In this document: positions 1 through 9,660 of the stretch, in pieces
Layout: each line of letters opens with the position of its first letter
How positions within the stretch are numbered: position 1 is the first letter of the stretch
Assembly: GCA_015178975.1 (NCBI GenBank)
Contig: WHVD01000045.1
Span: 186,001 to 250,000, forward strand
Direction: 5' to 3'
DNA length: 64,000 bases
Source: Hysterangium stoloniferum
Taxonomy: Eukaryota; Basidiomycota; Agaricomycetes; Hysterangiales; Hysterangiaceae
Notes under the pieces: model-generated
Database searches by the model: none
Told to the model about the DNA's origin: nothing
Seen by the model: only the letters and a program-made list of their open reading frames with translations
Position numbers and translations under genes: made by a program

Positions 1-58
1 TGGTGGAAGAGAAGACCCAGTGAATATCGTATAAAACGGACTCCATGAGCGAGAAACA

Positions 59-362
59 TTAATCAATGCTCTCGTGAACTAGTCTGCCTAGTTTTGTGAC
101 AGTTACATTATCGAGCAGGAACCTGTCAAGCCAAGATACTTTGAGGCCATTCCCCAGTCCGCGGCATGGCTGGGATATGGGGCAAGGCAGGATGTGGCTT
201 TGGTGGACCTCCTGGCATCCTGACCATAGTCGGGGGGTCCTGGTAATTTGTCTCTCCATGGCAATGAAACATCCACTTTGTCAACCATGTAAACAATAAG
301 GATAATTCATTTTGCACACCTAGAACTAAACTCAAGCCCGCTGTCATTTGAATAATGGCCAT
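59..362 (-). pseudogene. B-type exon-2-like module (MAIIQ type), stop before its end
   Basis: The minus strand opens with MAIIQMTAGLSLVL and runs into HCHGETNYQDPPTMV, the counterpart of CQGETGYHDPPNVV at the start of family A exon 2. The end, near 70-110, matches the A exon 2 end (LGRLVHESID), but the codon after the aspartate is TGA where A genes have a leucine or similar residue. The same TGA recurs in other B-type copies. The middle of A exon 2 is missing. I see no exon 1 in front of it. Whether this is a short real gene or a relic is open. Confidence 0.45.
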
Positions 363-920
363 TCATACTCTGACGACGGAATATCGGTGATATGTAAGCG
401 TGTCCTCGAACTCTTACTGATAGGTATCGCTGGACATCTAATGTCGGACTGTTTTCTATCAAGGGATTATGATCATCGCCTCTGGATTCCTCAGTTCTAC
501 AGCACGAACAGGCTTAGGATGTTTCAAGCGTACTTTGGGGCTATGTCTAACCTTGCATCAAAGATTTGCTGAAAGAAATTGTTGTCTTGTCATGTCGAAT
601 CCCACGGGAAATATGCCCCTGCAGCATCACGGTAAGGCTTTGAACGGAGGGAATACTTTAGGGAATCAGCCCAACACTGACTGGAATAACCCCCCTCTCC
701 AAAGATTTTTAGGATCTTTGGTAGAGCCTTATTTTATATAAACTCCAACAATCATCCATTGAATCCTTATAAGAGTTAAAATTGGTTAGGGATCTTTTAA
801 GGTCCTAAATTTCATTGAATTCTAAGCCCTGCAATCACATGTTAGAACCTTATAGCTGTTCCGAGTACCTATGACTCTCAGACAATCTCAAGTGAAGCAG
901 GATAACAACAAAATTATGTC
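363..920. other. Stretch with no recognised gene
   Basis: The short open frames here do not resemble the family modules or any protein I know. The segment 700-870 is AT-rich. From about 890 the sequence rejoins a block repeated at about 52670-52990 and 61900-62220, so 363-890 may be an insertion or a piece private to this arm. Confidence 0.4.
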
Positions 921-2420
921 TTGGGAATACCATTTGGATCACTCTTGGCGACAATTATACTTTGGTATGCTGCTACCAGACCGAAAACGACAGTAATTCC
1001 AAGACAGTGGCAATGGTCGAGCTCGGTCTCAGACTGGTTCAGAAACAGTCTAGGAATATTTGCTGCCATGAGACGTATATATATAGTCTTACAATATATT
1101 CAATTATTAGTCACAAAACACAAAGCCCTACAAAGCCAAAGGTATCATCGATACAATTCTCGTCAGCAATGAATTCCAGAGTTGCAGTGACCATAAGAAG
1201 TGATTGAATAAGATTTCAACCCGACTCAAATGATGTAAGTTTATGCAACTATTAATGCCACCAAAGTGAGCGGAAAAAAAAGGAAAAAGGAAAAAGGAAA
1301 GATATTATCCTCTCCCTTGCTTGCTTTCAATATACGAGTAAAAGGTGTGGCCACCGTGCCAAGGAAGGAATGAGGGATAAAAACTAAATTCCCAAGAGAT
1401 TCAAGGTTGAACCGGTTTGTTGATGAGCTGCACATTGTCCCTTACTATGTAAGGAGACAAACAAGAATGGTGAGGGGAGAGCGCTTGAGAGCTGTGGTAC
1501 ACGCAGATTCTGGGTCAGATAATCCACCTATTAGTTCAGTATAACCGCAATTATTCCTTGAGAGCCAACACTGGTGGTCAATATGATCTCCCAGTCATTT
1601 GCGTCAGAAATGGACTGGTGAGGGAACATGCACGAATTAAAGACAATACTGCAAGATAAAAGATGGTGAACATAGTGTATTAAGGACTGCACAAGCAAGG
1701 AAACCACCCAAGTTGATGTGAGTAGAGAGCAGCACCGTGTGATCATTGAAGAAGGTTGGCAAGGCGAAAATTTTCCACGACAGTGATTGCTATGTCGAAA
1801 AATGAATATGACCCCCCAAGGATGCCATATTTATGTTTATTCCATCCACCACAATATTGAATATGGGTTAAAGACCCTTGTGTATTGCGAGGTTTTGGGG
1901 TATAAGATCGCCGACCCTGGAGATTGAACATGGATTTTGAAGATAAGATTCGCGTGAATAAGAGAAATGTTGTCATGGATCAGTGATTAATCCCACTGTT
2001 CTCTGTTATTCTTCAATGACTTCCTTCGTGTAAGTGACGTGGGAACTGAGGTGGTGGGGCTTCTTCGAGATTGGGTAGCGGTATTCTATATGATGGGATG
2101 GTCATTAATGAATTGGATGTGGTTCTAGCCACGACTAGCACTTAATATGTTCAATATGTGTGTGAGGAAGAGCTGTAGAGCATGCGTGAGGGAAAAGTAG
2201 CTGTATGCGCTCTTAAATTGGATCATATTACTATGTGGCTTGAAAATACGGTGACAAAGTGAGTCAAGAAAAGATCAATAGGACTATGCTCCTGCCAGTC
2301 TGGTTGAAATGTGAAGAGATATGGTTGAAAATCAAAGGGAATTGATCGAGAAAGACCTTCCCCTGGGCAACCATATTAAATCAAAACTGAGGCCAGGTTA
2401 GAATTAGACGACACGGACGC
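921..2420 (-). repeat. C-type modules of the left arm
   Basis: Minus-strand frames at 1976-1743 (KSMFNLQGR, then FFDIAITVVENFRLANLLQ), 1746-1531 and 1435-1241 have counterparts at 57629-58215 (+), 62960-62134 (-) and 53570-53000 (-). The 1746-1531 region aligns loosely with A exon 4 (a threonine/serine-rich start followed by an IHYVHHLLS-like segment matching VRYVHYILS). The 1435-1241 region aligns with the A exon 5 end (FLGTVATPFT against FLCVVATPST). Frames are interrupted between modules, so I treat this as a decayed or still unmodelled multi-exon relative of family A. Confidence 0.5.
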
Positions 2421-2447
2421 ACCAGTGAGAGGTGTGGCGACGATGCA

Positions 2448-2828
2448 TCAGAAGGCATTGACAGTGAGGAATAGACCTTCATAGTCGATCATGGATGCTT
2501 CCTTGATTGAGCCGCGGATCACATCCCAATGTACAAGGAGAGAAACGAGAATGGTGATGGTATTGAAGTTGCGCACTGTGGGACACGCAAGACCAGGGTC
2601 GGAACATCCAGCTATTAGGATCAGAGTAACCCCGATTATTTCTTTGGCGCATAATATAGCAACTCTGTTCGATGTTATGAGACGATGGCAAGGTAGATTG
2701 AGGATTGTGAAGTACTGTGAGTCCTCGTCAATATTAAAGCTGACATCTGGCGGTTTCTCCTTGACTAGCATGATTGCGGTGACTAACTCACCAGTATGAT
2801 TTTTGATAAAACAGTCTGGAACCCTCAT
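2448..2828 (-). pseudogene. C-type exon related to family A exon 5, 126 codons open
   Basis: This open minus-strand frame starts MRVPDCFIKNHTGELV. Its second half (AKEIIGVTLILIAG, then TVRNFNTITILVSLLVHWDVIRG) lines up with A exon 5 (GERIIALTLKLIAG, then TVRSLDTIAILVSLLPHCDIMRG). Its first half has no counterpart in the A genes but recurs at 11076 (+), 17723 (+) and 63692 (-). It therefore shows that A and C genes share a module. The codons upstream (about 2880-2829) also stay open and read NNPRNI-like in several copies, so the true exon may begin earlier. Function is unknown. Confidence 0.5.
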
Positions 2829-2829
2829 A

Positions 2830-4279
2830 GTTATGTTCCGGGGGATTTTTTCCAGAAAATGGAGACGTAAGTCAAATTCGTCAATGCTACCGACACATCA
2901 GTGAAAGGTGTGGTGACTATGCATAGGAAGGAACAGGTGATGCCAATTAACAGTCAAGAGTCCGACGTATCTTGTCGAAGAGTTCTTTAATATTAGATTG
3001 AATCAAATGATTGTTTCGTTACTACTCTAAATGAAATAATTCAAACATGTCAATTGGAATGAAATCCAGTCAACAGAAATAGAAGCAGTAGGGGAAATGT
3101 CGGGATAGCGAGTAAAATAAGTTGTTGTGGCGTGTAGTGTGGCGGTACCTACTGAAACATTGAAACACAACACAAACAGGATTTCTCGTGGATTGGCTGC
3201 TCCACGCGGCGGGTAGTGGGTATTCTTCAGCTCTTAGTTAATATGTCATTCCACCTGACATGACCACGAGCTACATTTCTCTTACCCAAGGTGACAGTTC
3301 ACGACAATCTGAAGAAGTGTGGGTATGGTGTTGCACAATGGCTTGGCTCGGCTTCCTGGTCTCCCAAACAAATGACACCAGAATAACGGTGGGACCACCT
3401 TCTTTGAGATGTCCTAGTGGTATTCGATTGAAATTGTTATCGCTAGTATATGCGATGTAATTTCAGCGACGGGTAGTCTTCCGAATATATTCAACACCAG
3501 TCTAGAGAACGTCAGAGCGATCATTCCAAGTGACTATCTTCGCTTTAAACTGTGTCAAATTACGTAGCTTCATACAACTCTCAAGTCCGCGTCCCGTTCT
3601 AAATGGTTGTCATTTATAGTTTGTCTAGCCACCGTTGGTGCCTGCAAGTGTATTCAACTCATGTATGGTATCAACGCTTGGAACATGCAGAGCTCACGGC
3701 AATTGTGAAAAGTGACTGTATGCGCTCTGATATTTGTTTGACTTATGGCATCTTTATTTTCAAGTTTTCAATGGAAGATAATTAGTTTAAGGAGTTCGCC
3801 GAACAAATTTCCTCGCACGGTGTGAAGGCCTGCAGTTTTAAGATCATGGATCTTGTTGATTGAACACTGGCGAAGATATGATGAGCCTGAACAAGACACG
3901 CATCAAAATGGCAATGAGGGAGGACTTTTTCAGACATTCAGTTATATCTTATCTAAAAAATATTTCGTTCATGATTCGAATGTTGGCCTAGGCACGGCTG
4001 GTGGCTCCAAATGTATTCAACACATGGATGGGTACAACTGCAGAACTCGCGGCGATAATACAAAGTGGCTGATGCATTCTTACATAGGCCCAAATCGTAT
4101 AGCTTTATAAGATCTGCAACCCCGGGTGCAAAGTGACTTGAATCAAGGGTGATGCTATTCAGCTCCTGGTTTGATTGAGATGTGTCAGCAGTATCGAAGA
4201 GAAATGATTAGCAAATGTGTCCATTTGATGGTGCAAAACCTTTGAGGGGAACCATGTTTTCCAACAGTGGTATGGAGTC
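2830..4279 (-). repeat. Conserved blocks downstream of an A-type gene (left arm)
   Basis: These blocks follow the A exon 5 stop in nearly every copy. They include a stretch near 4050-4130 matching the LYxLxLCKN block and two related AT-rich blocks around 3480-3800. Both strands show short open frames: 3260-3460 on plus (MTTSYISLTQGDSS) is an antisense frame kept in several copies, and 3603-3785 and 3853-4110 on plus are also open. I cannot decide whether these are untranslated sequence, further exons or an antisense gene. Confidence 0.45.
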
Positions 4280-4925
4280 CTAATTATATTCTACCAACAC
4301 ATGAGTGGAAGGAGTGGCGACCACACAAAGGAAAGAGCGTGCGGTCAAATCTAAACGCTCAAGCGTGTAACTGATGTATTGGTCACTGGTCGAGCCACAC
4401 ATTACATCAAAATGTAGAAGGAGAGAAACGAGAATGTAGATGGTATCAAGGCTGCACACTGTGGTACATGCGGATTCGGGCTCAGAAGATCCAGTTATCA
4501 GCGCCAGAGTAACCGCCATTATATTCTCACCAGACTCCAGGAGCTCCCAACTTGGATTTATGTGCGTCAGAATCAGCCTGGCAGGAAAGTTTCATAGGTG
4601 GATGTAAGAAACTGCTGGAAGATAAAAGATTGTGAACGTACTGTACGATAGGCCCAATGAACGAAGAAACCACATTCAGCTGGTTGATGTGATCGGTGAG
4701 AAGCATGCTGTCGTTGAGGAAGATTTGCAAGGAGTGAATACTCCAGTACAGTAAAAGTGATGCCTTCGAATCAATATAAAGTGTCAATGACACTATATGC
4801 ATGTTTATGTCGTCCAATGAAATCCTCAATACAGCTCCAGCAATATCTTGAAACCATGCATCTTGGTGGATGCAACACACGAGAAGCCATGTAGGATGGT
4901 CATAAAAAGGAGATGGTCACTGGTG
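4280..4925 (-). pseudogene. Family A gene fragment: exons 4 and 5 only
   Basis: Exon 4 is open from the MULE junction to a GTACGT donor, and exon 5 follows a short intron ending TGCCAG. The split codon joins in frame (CA plus G gives Q), and exon 5 runs to a conserved stop after VLVEYN. Residues read DAWFQDIAGAVL, then LLTDHINQLNVVSSFIGPIV in exon 4. Exons 1-3 are missing because sequence above about 4925 is transposon-derived. So this is a clean 3' half of an A gene, cut by a rearrangement rather than by point mutation. Confidence 0.7.
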
Positions 4926-7900
4926 AGCTTTAATTCCACCTTGCAATACATATATAACAGCATTAGTATATGAAGATGTACCTGAAACTGTTTGAATCTT
5001 CTCTTTAAGGTATCATGATATAGTACTTTTTGTATTTTTACTGAGGATCCTGAATGATGTAAACCATCATGCTCATAGATAGCATTGCCATTATGGAACC
5101 TTGATGTAAAGTGTTGAACAGATGGTGAATAGATAGCTTTGCCTACAAGGTTATAGTGGAGACCTTCAAGATGGCTTGAATTCTGAAATAATGTGAGCTT
5201 TTTAGGCAGACACCATGTCTCTGTCAACCCCTCATAATCTAGGGACAAAATAAGTATGATAGGAATGTGTATCCAGATTTCCATTGTAGAGGGTGTACTC
5301 TTGCATATCTGTTCACTTGTACACCTTTTCAAACAAGATTCTATATGATCTGAGCTTGGAAGAACCTGTGAGTATAACCATGATTGTAAATTGCCATTTG
5401 CCATCTGGTAGTGTTTGAGTTGAAGGTAGTGAACTATTCGTGTCTTTGGCAGGCTGGTGAGTTGATAATGGGCCTCTTGTTGGGCTTTACAAGAGTGGAG
5501 TTGGATTATTTGGGCTTCAAGAAATGGAAGTGTCGCATTATCACAAGAATGGCTATGAAACTGTCCAATAGCCCTCTCAAACCAACCCATAAGAACATCA
5601 GGCTCATTAATTGTTTTGATAAACCTCTTTTGAAGGAATTGTTCACGTAATTGATGACATTTGGTAGAAATCAATATATTCTCTTGACTATTGAATATCC
5701 CACCAACAGTAATTAAACGCTCTTCAAAAATATGGTATAAAAATGAGAGTAATAACTGGGTATCCAGTTGTGAAAAATCTTGACGTAATGCTTGCCAATG
5801 GTGATCAACTGCCTGGTATATGAGTTCAAGAGAAGTATCCAACCAACAAGGGTTTTCTTTCCATTGGTATCCTGGAATAAAGACAGATTTCTTTTTCTTG
5901 CCTTTGGTACCAAGGATAAGTGCCTTAGCAGTATCTGGTGGATGACCATCATTTTGAAATCTTTTAGAAATTTCAGTGGACTTTAGTTTGTCCTAACCGA
6001 TGAGCATTCTTAGTCCAAGGTTTCATAGTCCCATATGCTACTGGTATCCTTGATTGCTTGGCAATACCCTGCATCTCTAAAAGATTCACAAATGAAAATA
6101 ATCCTTCTAGACCTTCCATTAGTCCTAAATTGCGACCAAGCCCACTGTAAAGTCTAAAATGCATGGCTTCTTCAGCATTTGTAGTATCTGGTAGTCGCTC
6201 CCAGAGATCTTCTTTCATGGTTCAAAATGGCTTAAAAAGCATTCGGGAAGTTCTGTCCTGCTGCCACCATTGTATCCAGTTTTTAACACCTGGAAAGTCA
6301 CATATAAGTGCTGCAGCATGTGCTTTAAAGGCCTCTTCATTGATAGCCTCTAACAAACCTAGAGCACGTGATTCAAAAATGTCCTGTAGCTGGGGCTGTA
6401 CCACACCACTAATATTTTTGAGATGAGTGATGCCAGTACGAAAATGCTGATAGCATCCTTTCAAAAGTGAATTTGCTGCCTTATTTAATTCCTCATTATT
6501 TCGTGTATTGCCTTCCATAGTTGACCAAAACTGAATAAAAGCCTCCACAAAGCCATTTGCTTGGGCTTGACTGAAATCAACAACACATGCAAACATTTCA
6601 TCAGTTAATTGGTGTCCCTGCTTCTGACATTGAGAGGCAATACTTTGAAACAGCATTAGAAAGTGTATTTGATAATGATTGGAAGTGGTGCCATTAGCTG
6701 CTGAGAAGAGAACTGGAACCTAACAATAAAGATGTCGAGAATATACAGATGATACTATAAGTACCCAATCACTCATTCTCCAATAACCATGTGCAGCATC
6801 AGAGACAAATCCATGGACAGCATCATACTGAACAACATCTAGCATTATTTGTAGCTCCATCCAAGAAGTTTGAAGTAGAAGGATTGTAGTTGGTCCAACC
6901 TCACTATAGCATAGAAAATCAGAATGACGAGATCCAAACTCAGCTAGCTGTTCTAATCCTGATTCTGCAGTCCCTCCAATAATATTATTTCCTTTGTGAA
7001 CAATTTTCTTCTCATACCGAACACGATCAACATTTAATAGAACTGGGGATATCTCTGTGACAGATTTACCTGGACCAGAAAATCCAGGAATACCAACAGC
7101 TAATTGTAGTGATCCCATTTTTGGATGTTGCTAAAATATTTTGTGGAGCTGAGATCTTTCATTGGCAAGAAGATGGAGTCTATGAGTAAGTCATTGGTGA
7201 AGGTGTGTCCCACCATTGTGATACATAATCCCATTCTTATAATGAATAATTGTGGACAATACATTGCATATCACATGTTGTAAATTCCATCCACAGTCAC
7301 AACTGCGGTTTAATTGTTTTTGAATACCAGTATCTCTAGTCTGAGGTCGAATAATAATATCACAGTCAGGATTTTTGCAATGTATGATACCCAAACATTT
7401 ACGTTTTGTATGGTTTCCATGATCTAAAGTTAGAGAATTTATATTGTGGTGTTTATCCCCACCTAGCACTACAGTTGCCCAGTGAACAGATAACTTGTTG
7501 AGGGCTTCATATTCAAAATGTGTAAACTGATGTGACTATTCACCATCAGGCCATCCATCCCAGTCTTGAACTTTTTTATTCTCCATTGGTCTGATAGATG
7601 ATTGTGGAGCCTTGACATGGTTTTTAGACATGAAGTTGGGAGATGGTGATAATTGCTCTAATTTTGGTAAAGGAACTGAGGGAGTAGCAATGATAATGCT
7701 AGGCTTTGATGGCTTGGAAGTAACATCATCAGAAATAGTGTGAGGTGGGGCTTGGGAATTGAATATAGATGGAGTGATGTGATTTGGATTTAAAAAATAA
7801 CCAAAAGGATTTCCTATCAATAATGAATTAATTATTCTGTATTAAATAATTGAGTATAACTTGTACCTTCCAGGTCATAACCAGGTAACATCCTAGGTGG

Positions 7901-8038
7901 ATAAGGTTCATGATGGTATAGTCCAGCAACTACATATATAATTTAGTAAAACATAGAAATGATTAAAGGAAACTTGGCATACCTTTTCCAGGGGTAGATA
8001 TTGTTGGTTCACAGTCTTTGATATTGACAATATCAGGC
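4826..8038 (-). pseudogene. MULE-like transposase with a zinc-finger N-terminus, multiply broken
   Basis: Three N-terminal exons can be followed by splice signals: 8038-7983, 7929-7867 and 7813 onward (PDIVNIKDCEPT, then LYHHEPYPPRMLPGY, then NPFGYFLNPNH). Next comes a cysteine/histidine-rich region (about 7470-7200: CKNPDC, then CDCG, then a GGTHLH end), like the GCM/WRKY-type finger of fungal MULE transposases. The DDE region follows (HGFVSDAAHGYWR near 6790; TTNAEEAMHFRLYSG near 6150). In-frame stops occur near 7540, 7200, 7150, 6720 and 6220, and the frame shifts near 6000. The last open stretch (5842-4826) includes YDLVG-like and YEHDGLHH-like segments, possibly a protease-like tail, and then reads straight into family A sequence. 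The element is dead. Confidence 0.7.
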
Positions 8039-8892
8039 CTGGAATGAAATCCAAATAACTTGTGAAAATAATGGAACAGAAACTATATAAATAGTATATA
8101 AGAATTAATTCAAAAGGTATTATAATAATATACCATTAGAGAAATAAGAGAGATAGTTCCCAGATAAGAGGAATGGCTGAATAAATTTCAAAAAGTCTAA
8201 TAAGCAGTGTAAGTGATCCAGTAAGCCGAGACTTCCAAAGTATACATTCACAGGGATCCAAAGTGTCCACAGATGATGCTTCTTGACTGATATGATATTC
8301 CACCAGCAGAGAAGGAAAAGAGATGGCTATCTAAGAGAATGGATAGTATCTTTCCAAAGCAAGAGATTCCCAAAACTCTTACAGAAGTGTAGAATAACTG
8401 GAAAGAAACAATGCTCTATAACACTGGATGAATAGAGAAGCTGATCAGAGTGTCACCAAAAGATATAGTGTGGTTTGGCTCAAGAGTTGGAGAGGTTGAC
8501 TGTCGAGGCTCGAAAAACTTTCAAACTCCGACATTGAATCTCACTGTGGGGGTGCGGCGCACTGCTGTGAGGGGTGCCGCGAAAAGTGGACAATTGCCGC
8601 GAATATACATTTTGGCTTCAAACTAAAACATAGCTATATTTTGAATGGTAATACTCAAAATACCATTTTAAATGATATATGCTCTTCAAAAAAGGACTAT
8701 TTACAATTTTAAACATCCAAACCCAATCTTAAAGTAAATTAACAGGGCCCCAATGAACAGATTGATATATTATGAAGAACATAAACAAAACTATGTCTAT
8801 TTTATGCTAGGTAAATGTGTCTTTGAAGGCATTTTGAGGTGTTCGCGGCAGTCGCGGCAGTCGCGACACCTGCCCGGCACTTTCCCATGGCC
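4925..8892 (-). mobile_element. Degenerate MULE-type DNA transposon between two inverted family arms
   Basis: The segment is visibly more AT-rich than its flanks and carries one minus-strand transposase relic with several introns. The left junction (near 4925) falls inside the A intron 3/exon 4 region and the right junction (near 8893) inside A exon 3, but the two flanking A fragments point in opposite directions. I found no matching terminal inverted repeats or target duplication. The right end has a GC-rich patch at about 8845-8885 with a repeated GCGGCAGTC, and another near 8550-8610. A simple insertion does not explain the flanks; an inversion or deletion after insertion is needed. Confidence 0.65.
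8039..8892. other. 5' part of the MULE element, no gene seen
   Basis: AT-rich sequence upstream of the first recognisable transposase exon. The only notable structure is the pair of GC-rich patches near 8550-8610 and 8845-8885. I see no convincing upstream exon, although one is expected before the acceptor at 8039. Confidence 0.4.
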
Positions 8893-9660
8893 CGGTTGCA
8901 TCAACATTTATCATACACATCGCCGGTTATTTAACCTTATCTCATAATCCCCGGATCATTATCGGCCTCTGGTATATCGTGGAAGCGATCTGCCACGTGC
9001 GTCAACTATCTGTAGCGGAGCTCTCGGCGATCAGAGGTTTCATTGAATTCTGGTTACAACAGTGCGTCGCGACATGACATCATTTCATCCAGCCAGCCCA
9101 CCAAGCCATAACAGACAAAATCACCCACAACCACTTTACTTTGATGAATATCCTATCCGGCTTTTTGTGTGTTGCATCCACCAAGATGCCGGTTTCGAGA
9201 TATTGCTGGAGCTGTATTGAAGGCTATAGTGAACGACATAAACGTGCATATAGCGTCATTGGCACTTCATCTTGATTTGTGGACATCCCATCCACTGTAC
9301 TGGAGTATTTACTCCTTGCAAATCTTCTTCTCACCGATCACATCAACCAGCTGAATGTGGTTTCTTCACTCATTGGGCCCCGCAAGGTACGTTGATAAGA
9401 TTTTACCTTATCGCACCATCTTACATCCGCCAATTAAACTGTCCCACCAGTCTGATTCTGATGGGCGCGAGTCCAGATTACTCGCTCTGGATGTCTGCCG
9501 AGAAAATAATGTTGATCACTCTGAAACTGATAACTCGATCTTCCGAGCCCGAATCTGCGTGTACCACAGTGCGCAGCCTCGACACCATCGCCGTGCTGGT
9601 TTCTCTTTTTCCACATTGTGACATTGCGCGGTTGGAGAAATGACCAATCCATCAATTACC
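8893..9660 (+). pseudogene. Family A gene fragment: part of exon 3, exons 4 and 5, frameshifted
   Basis: Family sequence starts at about 8893 inside exon 3 (ASTFIIHIAGYL) and stays open to the LQQ|GTGCGT donor near 9062. Exon 4 begins after the CATAACAG acceptor near 9110. It has a one-base deletion where other copies read DAWFR (near 9187) and a further 16-base deletion near 9330. Exon 5 is recognisable to about 9640 (PESACTTVRSLDTI). The 5' half of the gene is replaced by transposon sequence, mirroring the fragment at 4280-4925. Confidence 0.65.

Larger units (their letters stand above)
1..4925 (-). repeat. Left arm of a large inverted repeat made of family A, B and C modules
   Basis: Read on the minus strand this block gives, in order, A-type exons 4 and 5 (4925-4280), the conserved A downstream blocks (about 4280-3000), the C-type exon at 2828-2448, further C-type modules (1976-1241) and a B-type exon-2-like piece (362-59). 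The same order, on the plus strand, occurs at 8893-12480, so the two arms face each other across the MULE transposon. The left arm holds about 1.3 kb more (roughly 900-2400) than the right. The match is by shared gene modules and by near-identical stretches, for example 1-120 against the reverse complement of about 12320-12440. Exact identity was not computed. Confidence 0.75.

Noticed and set aside
5411..5650. Plus-strand frame inside the MULE
   Set aside because: It is antisense to the transposase C-terminal region and has no similarity of its own.
4925..8892. KDZ or hAT transposase for the 4.9-8.0 kb relic
   Set aside because: The HGFVSDAAHGYWR and TTNAEEAMH-like segments with an N-terminal Cys/His finger fit MULE-type fungal transposases better.
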